Shown here one piece after another: positions 18,418 through 25,848 of a stretch of DNA of 34,268 bases. Source of the stretch: Acidobacteriota bacterium (GTDB lineage Bacteria > Acidobacteriota > Terriglobia > Bryobacterales > Bryobacteraceae); NCBI GenBank assembly GCA_016213775.1, contig JACQZR010000311.1:1-34268 (forward strand), given 5' to 3'. Below the pieces are notes generated by a model. The model did not search any database and was not told the origin of the DNA. It was given only the letters and a program-made list of their open reading frames with translations. Position numbers and translations under genes: made by a program. The first letter of the stretch is position 1. Each line of letters starts with the position of its first letter.

Positions 18418-18918
18418 TTGGCGCCAGGTAGCGACAAGCTGTTGGACAAGATAGGCTGGAGAATTCTCATCGAGCTTCAGGCGAATGGCCGGTTGCCCCT
18501 GACGGAGTTGGGCCGCCGGGTAGGTCTCTCAACGCCGGCGGTCGGCGAGCGCGTACGACGATTGGAAGATGCCGGAATCATTACGGGTTACCGCGCCCAG
18601 GTGGACCATTCCAAGGTGGGCTTTCCAATCCTGGCATTCATCCGGATTAACGTCGTTGGGGATTTCCTGTCTCGCGTCATGAAGGTGAGCCGGGAAGTGC
18701 CGGAGGTTCTTGAATGCCACCGTGTCACAGGCTCGGATTCATTCATCATCAAAGCGATCGCGGGCTCGATCGAAGACTTGGAGCGTGTGATAGACCGTTT
18801 CACGCCGTATGTGGCTACAACCACGGCAATCGTTCTCTCCTCCGTGGTGACCGCCGGGGTCATCGAGACGAAGCCGGCGCCCAGCGGCAAGCGCCGTGGA
18901 AGGAATAGTGGCAATTAG
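18418..18918 (+). CDS. Lrp/AsnC family transcriptional regulator
   Basis: The 166 aa product has a winged helix-turn-helix at residues about 10-65 (LDKIGWRILIELQANGRLPL, then VGLSTPAVGERVRRLEDAGI) and an AsnC/RAM ligand-binding domain (VGFPILAFIRINV, VLECHRVTGSDSFII, DRFTPYVATTTAI). These octameric regulators sense amino acids or their products. I chose the TTG at 18418 because a perfect AAGGAGG (18406-18412) sits 5 nt before it; an in-frame ATG at 18373 would only add 15 poorly conserved residues. It is divergent from the amidohydrolase gene and about 4 kb from the PLP lyase, a sensible local regulator of amino-acid catabolism. Confidence 0.88.
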   Translation: MAPGSDKLLDKIGWRILIELQANGRLPLTELGRRVGLSTPAVGERVRRLEDAGIITGYRAQVDHSKVGFPILAFIRINVVGDFLSRVMKVSREVPEVLECHRVTGSDSFIIKAIAGSIEDLERVIDRFTPYVATTTAIVLSSVVTAGVIETKPAPSGKRRGRNSGN

Positions 18919-19174
18919 CACCTGGGAGACGGACCTGGCAGGACCTGTCGCGCGGCACTCGCCGCGCAACTTATGAACCTTCAGACAATGGCCATCGATG
19001 CTTTAAAAACACTGGGGAAATCCTCGAAGTACCTTCGAAAGCGGATGGATGTGCCCCCCGGCCTTCCTCTAAACTGAACAAGAGTGCTGCGTCTGTGACG
19101 GGCGAGGGGTCCGCCTGGGCGCGGCTTTGCGTCAGAGTAGCCGGGTTGTCTTTCAAGCCGGAGAAGCAGGTTCC

Positions 19175-19618
19175 ATGATGAAAACGTCGGTACAATTCGC
19201 AGGCGATGACTTCTTCGTCGCCTTAAGCCCTGGTGGACATGCACACGTCTTCGAGACCAACAGCGAACGAAAAAGCGCGGCTACGCCCGTCGAAATGCTG
19301 CTGTCGGCGCTTGGTGCGTGCACTGGTGCGGATATCACTATGATCCTCGCCAAAAAGCGTCAGAAGATCACCGGCTATCGCGTCGAAGTAACCGGCGAAC
19401 GCCGTGAGGAGTATCCCCGCAGCTTCACGCACATTCACATCCATCACATCGTACGAGGGCGACATGTATCGGAGAATGCCGTTGCCCAGGCCATCGAACT
19501 TTCGGATACGAAATATTGCAGCGTGGCGGCGGCGCTTCGCCCAGCCGCTCAGATTTCGAACAGTTTTGAGATTGTCGAAGAAGGGGACGTAGCTTCCGAG
19601 GCAGTGACTGAGCGATAG
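19175..19618 (+). CDS. OsmC/Ohr-family peroxide-reducing protein
   Basis: The 147 aa protein has the OsmC fold with its two redox cysteines: Cys49 in LSALGACTGAD and Cys115 in DTKYCSVAAAL. The usual ETNSERKSAATPVEMLL lead-in and the IHIHHIVRGR strand are present. Members reduce organic hydroperoxides or act as general thiol peroxidases. ATG 19175 (MMKTSVQF) follows GGAGAAGCAGG; an ATG directly after it is equally possible. A truncated AhpD-like gene follows 21 nt downstream, so the two probably formed an oxidative-stress operon. Confidence 0.85.
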   Translation: MMKTSVQFAGDDFFVALSPGGHAHVFETNSERKSAATPVEMLLSALGACTGADITMILAKKRQKITGYRVEVTGERREEYPRSFTHIHIHHIVRGRHVSENAVAQAIELSDTKYCSVAAALRPAAQISNSFEIVEEGDVASEAVTER

Positions 19619-19639
19619 TGTCAGATAGAGGGCAAACGT

Positions 19640-19957
19640 GTGAGTGAACTACCGAAATCGATCAAGGAATTCCAGGAGCGGTACCCGGCAGTCTGGGAAG
19701 CATTCTCTGCGCTCGGCGAGAAGTGCCACGAGCAGGGCGGCCCCCTCGACGAAAAGACACGACGCCTGGCGAAGCTGGGAATCGCCATCGCTGCGCTGCA
19801 TGAAGGCGGAGTTCATTCTGCTGTTCGTAATGCCCTGCTCATTCACCCGACAGGGTCGAAGCTCGCTGCCCGACCGTGTGTTGACCCAACATGTCCGGCT
19901 TGGAACAGGGAGACGGCGCAGCGGGTAAATCGGCGCAGGGGGCACCGGCCTTGGTGA
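19640..19957 (+). pseudogene. Truncated AhpD-like / carboxymuconolactone decarboxylase-family gene
   Basis: The frame starts at GTG 19640 (VSELPKSIKEFQERYPAVW). For about 66 residues it matches the AhpD-like fold: SALGEKCHEQGGPLDEKTRR, LAKLGIAIAALHEGGVHSAV, RNAL. The family then continues with about 40 residues of helices (typically an AI...G.P.A.A pattern), but here the sequence turns into an unrelated Arg/Pro-rich tail from about 19838 to the TGA at 19957. That tail is antisense to a small minus-strand ORF with an excellent ribosome site. I read it as a gene cut by recombination at about 19838. The Cys pair of classical AhpD is absent; related Cys-less members exist. Confidence 0.6.
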
Positions 19958-20027
19958 AGCCGTCGACCACTTCCATGGCCATGTGACTGAAAAACAGCCA
20001 GACGGAAATACTGACGATCAATCGCAT
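19839..20027 (-). CDS. Small membrane/exported protein coupled to the kinase gene
   Basis: The 62 aa ORF begins MRLIVSISVWLFFSHMAMEV, a membrane segment or signal peptide, followed by a short Pro/Cys-containing tail. Its ATG (20025-20027) overlaps the kinase stop by one base (TAATG), and AGGAGG, 7 nt upstream, is part of the last kinase codons; this points to translational coupling. I know no family for it. Its 3' part lies antisense to the aberrant tail of the truncated AhpD-like gene, so its last 15 or so residues may be fusion-derived. Confidence 0.5.
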   Translation of the reverse strand: MRLIVSISVWLFFSHMAMEVVDGFTKAGAPCADLPAAPSPCSKPDMLGQHTVGQRASTLSGE

Positions 20028-22027
20028 TATGGGACCTCCTGTTTGGCGGGCTCGTGGACTTGAGCGATGTTCCGCTGCAACCAACGCTCGATGGTGTCCA
20101 CTTGCAGCGACGGGACCTGGATTTGATAGTAGGGTACGAGGAACGGGAGCAGGCGGCGCACATTGAGCCGCAATACGCGGGTGTCATCGGTGTCATCTTC
20201 GATCCACTGGTAGTTCACCATGCGAAGCCAGGGAATCAACGAACCGCGGAAAAGGATGCCCCGGCCCCGGACCTCCAACCGCGGTTGAATCCACCGGGCG
20301 TAGAGCAGGCACAGAGCGAGCAAAACGAAAAAATACGCCGCATGGAGCTCCAGCGGCTCGCCTCTGCGATAGACATAGATCAGATCGTATGTGTCGAGGA
20401 TCAACAGGGTGGTGATCAGTTTCGATTTCCGGCGCGCAGGGAAGGCTTCGAGCAACTCTCCGGCCCATCGGGTTCTCATGGTCCAGTGAAGGAAGGACGC
20501 GAGCAGCAGGAGAATCAACGCGGGGAGGGCCGCGCGCAGAAACGCGTGCCACGCCGACACTGCGTCTGTGAAGGAGCCGGTGGAGAAGCGCAGTATTACT
20601 AATGCCAGGATGGTTGCCAGCGGCAACACGAGGTCGAGGCGGTTGAGGGGGTCGCGCAGCCAGACCCCAATCCTCTTGTGCATCACCGCCACGACCACCG
20701 CGCCAGCAAGAACTGCGCCTCCCAGGTAGATGAGATTCGAACCCTCGATTCGTACGGCGCCTGTGGCGAAGGCGGCGAGCAGTGTCAGGATGGACAGGAT
20801 GGCCAGCCTGTACCGCGAGAGGCCGCGCGACAGTTGCTGGTAGCGCCCGAAGTTCGCCGCGAGCACGGGCTTTCCTTCCAGGTGCCGCTCCAGATCGGAG
20901 CTGAATTGTTCCACCGACCGGTAGCGATCCTCGGGCTTCTTTTCAAGCACTTTGGAAAGGACGCCATCCAGGTCGCCGTCCAGCCGTCGCTTCAGATCCA
21001 CTGGCGTTCCCTCGCGTGTTGCGCTGAGAAACCCGGGCGCAATCCTCTCCGTAATGCCTTCGGAGGTGATGTGCTCATAGGCTCCCGTCACGGCGGAACT
21101 GGCGCGGAGGGCGGGTTCTTCGCAAACCGCGCGCACGATCTCATGGATGATTCTGCTCTTGAAGCGGTAGGGTTTTCGTCCCGTGAGGAGTTCGTAGAGT
21201 ATGACTCCGAGCGAGTAGACATCGGCCACCGGGGTAATCTTTTGCGCAAGGATCTGCTCCGGGCTGGCGTACTCCGGCGTCATCAGCCGGATTCCGGTGC
21301 GAGTGTCGATCGCCGTCCGATCGTCTATTCCAGCTCGTGTCAGTTTTGCGATTCCGAAGTCGAGCAGTTTGACCGTGCCATCCTCAGTAACGAGAATATT
21401 GCCGGGTTTGAGATCGCGATGAATGACACCGTGCTGGTGGGCATACTGGACGGCGGCGCAGACCACGCGAAAGAGGCGGATCCTCTCACTGGTGTTCAGC
21501 CGGTGCTCATCGCACCAGGTGTCGATCGGCTTGCCGTTGACATACTCCATCACGAAGTAGGGCCACCCTTCTTCGGTGGAGCCGCCATCATAGATGCGCG
21601 CGATGTTGGGATGTTCGAGAGCGGCGAGGATGGACCGTTCCTGGGAAAACCTTCTTACGATCTCCTCACTGCCGGCGGCGGGAGTGACTACCTTCACTGC
21701 GACGCGCTGGTCATAGAGGCCGTCGGCGCGGCGGGCAAGATAGACGGTGCCCATGCCCCCACGTCCAATTTCGGTGAGAATCTCCCAGTGGTCCAGGCGG
21801 CGGCCTTCCATGCGCAACGGATCGGTGCGAAGTTCGATGGGTGCGGTAAGGGTACCGTCGAGAAATGTGACTCTTCGAGCGTGTGCATCCATCATCCGCT
21901 GCACTTCGCGCGACAGCTCCGCATCGCCGTCCGCTGCTTCAGCAAGGAATGCGCCGCGGGCCGAGGGGTCCTTTTCAATCGCCGCTTCAAATAGGTTGCG
22001 AACCTGGCGGAACCGTTCTGGTGTCAT
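20027..22027 (-). CDS. Membrane Ser/Thr protein kinase with multi-pass C-terminal domain
   Basis: The 666 aa product begins MTPERFRQVRNLFEAAIEKD, the N-terminal helix pattern typical of kinases paired with ECF sigma factors; a GTG 12 nt upstream is less likely. The kinase domain spans about 80-350: EIGRGGMGTVYLARR glycine loop, Lys112 in VAVKVV, HRDLKPGN (Asp205), DFGIAK (Asp223), TPEYASPEQ. About six membrane helices follow (LAILSILTLLAAF, LGGAVLAGAVVV, LVLPLATILALVI, ALPALILLLLASF, LITTLLILDTYDL, AAYFFVLLALCLL). A soluble end reads RGILFRGSLIPWLRM...W, like a small PH-like/DUF5673-type domain. It is divergent from the ECF sigma gene with 64 bp between, which suggests that it controls that sigma factor by phosphorylation. 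Confidence 0.88.
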   Translation of the reverse strand: MTPERFRQVRNLFEAAIEKDPSARGAFLAEAADGDAELSREVQRMMDAHARRVTFLDGTLTAPIELRTDPLRMEGRRLDHWEILTEIGRGGMGTVYLARRADGLYDQRVAVKVVTPAAGSEEIVRRFSQERSILAALEHPNIARIYDGGSTEEGWPYFVMEYVNGKPIDTWCDEHRLNTSERIRLFRVVCAAVQYAHQHGVIHRDLKPGNILVTEDGTVKLLDFGIAKLTRAGIDDRTAIDTRTGIRLMTPEYASPEQILAQKITPVADVYSLGVILYELLTGRKPYRFKSRIIHEIVRAVCEEPALRASSAVTGAYEHITSEGITERIAPGFLSATREGTPVDLKRRLDGDLDGVLSKVLEKKPEDRYRSVEQFSSDLERHLEGKPVLAANFGRYQQLSRGLSRYRLAILSILTLLAAFATGAVRIEGSNLIYLGGAVLAGAVVVAVMHKRIGVWLRDPLNRLDLVLPLATILALVILRFSTGSFTDAVSAWHAFLRAALPALILLLLASFLHWTMRTRWAGELLEAFPARRKSKLITTLLILDTYDLIYVYRRGEPLELHAAYFFVLLALCLLYARWIQPRLEVRGRGILFRGSLIPWLRMVNYQWIEDDTDDTRVLRLNVRRLLPFLVPYYQIQVPSLQVDTIERWLQRNIAQVHEPAKQEVP

Positions 22028-22091
22028 GATTGCCTTCACAGACTCGTTAGCGGATGCCGCGAAGAAATCAGCTCAATTATACTATCGGCGT

Positions 22092-22658
22092 ATGGCCGAA
22101 CAACCCGTGACCACGCTGCTGATGGACTGGCGCAAGGGCAGTGACGCGGCCGGTAAAGAGCTGCTGGCGCGGATGCAGCCCGAATTGCGGCGGATCGCCG
22201 CGGTTTACATGCGGAAGGAGAGTCCCGGGCACACGCTCCAGGCCACGGCGCTGGTGAACGAGTTGTATATCCGGCTGATGGGTGGGGCGGCGGTGGAGTG
22301 GCAGGACCGGGCGCACTTTCTCGCCGTCGCTTCACAACAACTGCGGCGGATACTGGTGGATCACGCGCGGGAGAAAAGGGCGGAGAAGCGTGGTGGCGGG
22401 GCGGAGCGTGAGCCGCTGTTTGAGGCGCAGGCGGTGACACCGCCGTTCGAGGAACAGCTACTCGACTTACATGGCGCGCTCGACGAACTGGCTTCGATGG
22501 ATGGGCGCGCGGCGCAGGTGATTGAGCTTCGCTATTTCGGCGGGTTGACGGAGAAGGAAGCGGCCGAGGTCCTGAGTATCTCCGTCGCTACGCTGAAGCG
22601 CGATTGGGAGGCCGGCCGGGCGTGGCTGGTGGGGCGACTCGGGTGGGCGCTCCCGTAG
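22092..22658 (+). CDS. ECF-type RNA polymerase sigma factor (TIGR02999-like)
   Basis: The 188 aa protein reads MAEQPVTTLLMDWRKGSDAA, ELRRIAAVYMRKESPGHTLQ (region 2), ATALVNELYIRL, FLAVASQQLRRILVDHAREK, and a region 4 helix-turn-helix with ELASMDGRAAQVIELRYFGG and LTEKEAAEVLSISVATLKRD. The linker between regions carries an Arg/Glu-rich stretch (RAEKRGGGAEREP). This fits the acidobacterial/planctomycete ECF group usually encoded next to Ser/Thr kinases and lacking a classical anti-sigma factor. ATG 22092 is chosen because longer upstream reading would overlap the divergent kinase gene. Confidence 0.88.
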   Translation: MAEQPVTTLLMDWRKGSDAAGKELLARMQPELRRIAAVYMRKESPGHTLQATALVNELYIRLMGGAAVEWQDRAHFLAVASQQLRRILVDHAREKRAEKRGGGAEREPLFEAQAVTPPFEEQLLDLHGALDELASMDGRAAQVIELRYFGGLTEKEAAEVLSISVATLKRDWEAGRAWLVGRLGWALP

Positions 22659-22720
22659 TTTGTTTGTTTGTGGGGCAAGTATGAGCTGTTTTCCTCAGCA
22701 GTCCGCTAAACCAAGTGAGA

Positions 22721-22740
22721 GCGCGCTGGAACAAGCGCGC
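22721..22740. repeat. GC-rich hairpin downstream of the sigma-factor gene
   Basis: GCGCGCT, a six-base loop GGAACA, and AGCGCGC form a 7-bp perfect stem, with GAG/CTC just outside after one unpaired base. No T-run follows, so it is not a standard intrinsic terminator; it could slow transcription between the sigma gene and the zinc-ribbon gene. Confidence 0.5.
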
Positions 22741-22769
22741 CTCAGAATCGAATTACTTGGAGGCGTGAA

Positions 22770-23111
22770 ATGGATAACTCGACATTCGCCGTAACCGGGG
22801 AGGACACAATTGCCCGGGAGATGGCCGTGATCAAACAGGACATAGCCGCGCTGAGGGGTTTCAACAGTCCTGCGCGGTTGAACAGGATTGGCCTTCGTCT
22901 CATTTGGATGGAAATGCTCAGACGTGGAAACTGGGACGGGTACCAGGCCATGTCGCAGATGGAGTCCGCCGTTGACACCCCACGATTGCTCAAGCCGATA
23001 AATGTATGGTGTCCGGGGTGCGGAAAGCAGATAGATCCGGATGTGGATAGGGTGATCGGGGGCGGCTCATTCAAGTGTAGGCGTTGCGGAAAGGCCTTTA
23101 AGGCCTGGTAG
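22770..23111 (+). CDS. Small zinc-ribbon protein of unknown function
   Basis: The 113 aa product has no family I recognise. Residues 1-70 are helical and charged (AREMAVIKQDIAAL, LRLIWMEMLRRGNW). The C terminus has two CxxC knuckles (Cys81/Cys84 in WCPGCGKQ, Cys103/Cys106 in CRRCGKAF) 18 residues apart, which should bind one zinc ion. The ATG follows TTGGAGG with 5-6 nt spacing. It sits between the ECF sigma factor and the HicBA pair; no functional link is evident. Confidence 0.7.
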   Translation: MDNSTFAVTGEDTIAREMAVIKQDIAALRGFNSPARLNRIGLRLIWMEMLRRGNWDGYQAMSQMESAVDTPRLLKPINVWCPGCGKQIDPDVDRVIGGGSFKCRRCGKAFKAW

Positions 23112-23183
23112 TGCCCGGACTGGTTACCCACCACACCTGGGCTCCCAGCAAACTCGCGCAAGGTAAGCTGGCGTAGGGGACAG

Positions 23184-23408
23184 TTAGCGAGCTTCAAATA
23201 GGGACTTTGTCAGGCCGGACTGGCGAATGATGCTCAGCAGGGTGCCTCGCCGGATCGGGTCGTGTAAGGGAACCGGCACGGTGATTGTCGTTTCGTCCGT
23301 GCGCTTCTGCATGATCCTGTGGCTGCCGCGGTGACGCACCGCTGCAAACCCGTTCCGTTCCAGAATCCTACAAATCTCCAACCCCGAGAGGATTTGAAGC
23401 CTACCCAA
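23184..23408 (-). CDS. hicA: HicA-type mRNA interferase toxin
   Basis: The 74 aa protein has the HicA double-stranded-RNA-binding-like fold: GRLQILSGLEICRILERNGF, AAVRHRGSHRIMQKR with the catalytic-region His in GSH, TITVPVPLHDPIRRGTLLSI, IRQSGLTKSLFE. HicA toxins cut mRNA under stress. I chose TTG at 23408 (LGRLQILSG), which overlaps the 3' end of hicB by 8 nt, as is common in these pairs; longer readings exist. Unlike the other two toxin genes in the window, this one looks intact. Confidence 0.8.
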   Translation of the reverse strand: MGRLQILSGLEICRILERNGFAAVRHRGSHRIMQKRTDETTITVPVPLHDPIRRGTLLSIIRQSGLTKSLFEAR

Positions 23409-23628
23409 CAGGCACCTCAACTTGGGTCACTAATACCTCGCGTCGGAATCTGGTTTCGATTTCGGATGGTGAGGCTGTCTCGAGGAAGAGCGTAAGCGCC
23501 TCGATCAGATTGGCTCGGGCTTCTTCGATCGAGCTTCCTTGACTAGCGATATCGAACTCCGGGCAGAGTGCGACAAAGCCGTCGTCCTCGCGTTCGATGA
23601 TCGCGGTCATTTGGCGGGCGCTAGGCAT
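23401..23628 (-). CDS. hicB: HicB-type antitoxin
   Basis: The 75 aa protein reads MTAIIEREDDGFVALCPEFD, IASQGSSIEEARANLIEALT, LFLETASPSE, the partial RNase-H-like fold of HicB antitoxins, which block HicA. No C-terminal DNA-binding domain is visible, so this is the short HicB type. The start could be ATG 23628 or the in-frame ATG 18 nt later. Order hicB-hicA with overlapping ends supports co-translation. Confidence 0.82.
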   Translation of the reverse strand: MPSARQMTAIIEREDDGFVALCPEFDIASQGSSIEEARANLIEALTLFLETASPSEIETRFRREVLVTQVEVPVG

Positions 23629-23698
23629 AGCTCAAGTTTACGTGATTGGGGAGCAAGTGATCACGGTACTCGGGGCGCTGGGGTATTCTGGTAGCTCA

Positions 23699-24864
23699 AT
23701 GGAGCGGAGGGTTACTGTATTTGTTGCTTCGCCCGGCGATGTGGCGGCGGAGCGGAAACTTGGTGTGCGGTTGCACGTGGTGGGGTGGGAAACGGACGCG
23801 CGTCCCCGGCTGCATCCGAAGGGCGGGCAGGGGGCGATCGACGAGGATATTCCGATCGGCGAATGCGATGTGGTGGTGGGTGTGTTCTGGCGGCGGTTCG
23901 GGCGGCCGATTCCAGAGATGGGTGGGGAGACGGGGACGGAGCATGAGATTCGTGCGCGGTGGCGGCGTGGCGGGCATCGGGCGCGCCGAAGAAGCCGGAG
24001 GTGGTGTTGTGTTTCAAGGACGCGCCCTACACCATTGGCGACGAGTCCGAGTTGGAACAAGTGGCCGGAGTTATCAAGTTTCGCAAGGAGACGCGCAAGC
24101 TTGGGCTGGAACTGAGCTTCACCAGTGAGGATGAGTTTTCCGAGAAGATCCGCGATTACTTTGAGAAGTATTTGAATGACCGGTATCCGGTAACACCGGG
24201 TAAGGCTGGTGCGGTTGTTGCCGGGGGATCCGTCGCGGTATTTGAAAGCGCTGCGTGAGGACACGTCGCACTTTGATGTGCAAGGGCTGCGCTTTGGCGA
24301 TAACCGCGCTTACCGGTTTCCGATTGACGAGTTCTATATTCCCCTGACTACGGTTTCCGGCGGCGAACCGATGCCGTTGCTTGAGGCTGTGGGGGCGCAT
24401 CGCAATCTGTTTGTGGTGGGCGATCCGGGCTCGGGCAAGAGCACGTTCCTGAAACGATTGGCGTTCCAGTTGTGCGACGCGTATGAGGCTGGGGGGCTGC
24501 TGCCGGTGCGCATTGAGGCGGCGGTGCTGGCCAACTTCATTGCGAAGGGGGAGGGGCCGGCGGATGTGTGTTCGCCTGACTGGATTCCGGTCTACCTTGG
24601 CGCGCAGTGCGGCGAGAACAATCGCGGGCTGGAGGCGGATTACTTTCGCGCCATGCTGAAGGCCGGCAAGTGTCATGTGCTGATCGATGGGATGGACGAG
24701 ACGCCGGACGAGCCTTGAGCGGCTGATTCCACAACAATCGAAGGAATGCGCTTCCGGCGTACCGTTACAACAACCAAGCGGACGAACGGAACGAAAACCT
24801 GGGGTTCCATCTGGCCTGGGGATGTGGAACAGGTCTAATGGCCTGCAAGTCAGAGTTCCGCTGA
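23699..24864 (+). pseudogene. Wrecked DUF4062-NACHT-(FGE-sulfatase-like) STAND NTPase gene
   Basis: Pieces of one multidomain gene lie in order in different frames. At 23699: MERRVTVFVASPGDVAAERK, then VVGWETDARP, GECDVVVGVFWRRFGRP, the DUF4062 domain, with about 20 residues lost after AAERK. Frame change near 23960: ASGAPKKPEVVLCFKDAP to YLNDRYPVTPG. Frame change near 24210: GDPSRYLKALREDTSHFDVQ, YIPLTTVS, NACHT Walker A GDPGSGKST (24423-24449), Walker B HVLIDGMDE, then a stop at 24716-24718. The rest of the ATPase is missing. At 24727-24864 the last part of an FGE-sulfatase/C-type-lectin fold appears: FHNNRRNALPAYRYNNQ, ADERNENLGFHLAW, TGA at 24862. Intact DUF4062-NACHT proteins with such sensor ends are candidate immune NTPases. 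At least three lesions plus deletions leave no functional product. Confidence 0.75.
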
Positions 24865-25119
24865 GGACAGCAGCGTCAAACAGAAACAGGGTCCTGGGCC
24901 CGGGCTCGCGGCCAGGACCGCGCTACTACTTACGCTACTTCGCGCGGGGCATGGGGAGAAACGGAAAGGCCTCGAATGTCTTTTCACGAAGGCGCCGTCG
25001 ATCTGGCAGTGAATCGGTGAACTTGTCGGGCGAATATGGACGGGGCGGTGTTGCGATATTTTGTCGTATGGCGGCGATGATGGGGGCGCGGCTGTCAGGC
25101 TATCATTGTATAGGTCCTC
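24865..25119. other. Non-coding stretch with a long-armed hairpin between NACHT remnant and VapB
   Basis: No complete gene was found. An inverted repeat GGTCCTGG (24890-24897) and CCAGGACC (24912-24919) gives an 8-bp stem with a 14-nt loop, 26 nt after the stop of the FGE-like fragment. On the minus strand about 53 codons (roughly 24950-25105) stay open and end REKTFEAFPFLPMPRAK-stop; this reads like the tail of a lost gene, but it has no start. Confidence 0.4.
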
Positions 25120-25383
25120 ATGACAATTAGGATTGAACTCCCTCCTGAGTTGGAAGAGCGGTTTCTTGCTCAAGCAAGAGCTCGTGGAGTTTCCGTTGGC
25201 GTTTGCGTTGAGGAGTTCCTGGCGCGCTCCATTCGGCCCTCGATGGAACCTCGACAGCTTTCCGCAGAGGATGTGGACAGGCTTTTTGAGGAAGCCGCGG
25301 ATCTGGTTCCCCCAGGAGTGCCGCCCCTTTCCGATGAGGCGATGAGCCGCGAGGGCATCTACACTCGCGAAGATGAGTGGTAG
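25120..25383 (+). CDS. vapB: VapB-like antitoxin
   Basis: The 87 aa protein starts MTIRIELPPELEERFLAQAR, ARGVSVGVCVEEFLAR, a ribbon-helix-helix/CopG-like DNA-binding pattern, with an acidic C-terminal tail (EDVDRLFEEAADLVPPG, YTREDEW) that would embrace a PIN toxin. It overlaps the downstream vapC by 7 nt. TATAGG 5 nt before the ATG could be a -10 element, which would make the transcript nearly leaderless. The antitoxin is intact while the toxin is not. Confidence 0.72.
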   Translation: MTIRIELPPELEERFLAQARARGVSVGVCVEEFLARSIRPSMEPRQLSAEDVDRLFEEAADLVPPGVPPLSDEAMSREGIYTREDEW

Positions 25384-25780
25384 CGTCAGTGCTGATTCTG
25401 GCCGATACTAATGTGCTTCTTCGAAGGATTCAGAGGAACCACCCCCAGCATCGTCAAACGAAAGAGGAGATCGCACGGATTGTGCAGCGCGGTGACGTGT
25501 TGTGTGTGACCGCGCAGAACCTTATCGAGTTCTGGGCAGTCTGCACGAGACCAGTCGACAACAACGGGCTTGGTCTTCTCCCGGCACAGGCAAGCCGCAT
25601 TCTCTCGCGCATCGAGAGATCAGCCGTGCGGCTCAGCGGATGACACACGGCGTTTCCGGCAAGAAGAGCCATGACGCCCGTCTGGTTGCAGCCATGAGGG
25701 TTCACAAGTTGACGCATGTGCTGACGTTCAACGTCGATGACTTCCAGCGTTTTCCGGGCGTCGTGCCAATCCGGCCGTGA
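25377..25780 (+). pseudogene. vapC: VapC PIN-domain toxin with internal deletion and frameshift
   Basis: From GTG 25377: LILADTNVLLRRIQRNHPQH, with the first PIN aspartate in ADTN, then VTAQNLIEFWAVCTRPVDNN, GLGLLPAQASRILSRIERSA, ending at TGA 25641-25643. The remainder appears in another frame: HGVSGKKSHDARLVAAMRVH, KLTHVLTFNVDDFQRFPG to TGA 25778-25780, with the later acidic residues of the PIN site (HDAR, NVDDF). Between SAVRL and HGVSGK the family has about 15-20 residues (a LLPDTPAIYPEW-like helix) that are missing here. So a deletion of roughly 50 nt also broke the frame. PIN toxins cleave RNA; this one should be inactive. Confidence 0.78.
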
Positions 25781-25848
25781 TAACCAACTGCCAGACGTTG
25801 CCGAATCCAGTGGAGCAGGCGGCTCATCCAAAATAGAATAGGAATAGG

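Noticed and set aside
21747-22091. N-terminal extension of the ECF sigma factor frame
   Set aside because: It would overlap the divergent kinase N terminus by about 280 bp; the sigma homology begins at MAEQPVTTLL (22092).
24890-24919. Hairpin as an intrinsic terminator of the NACHT remnant
   Set aside because: The loop is 14 nt and no T-run follows.
25030-25080. YGGDD-like string in a plus-strand frame of the NACHT-vapB gap, reminiscent of a reverse-transcriptase YxDD box
   Set aside because: The frame is short, has no other RT motif and lies in only 255 bp of non-coding DNA; too little to support an RT.
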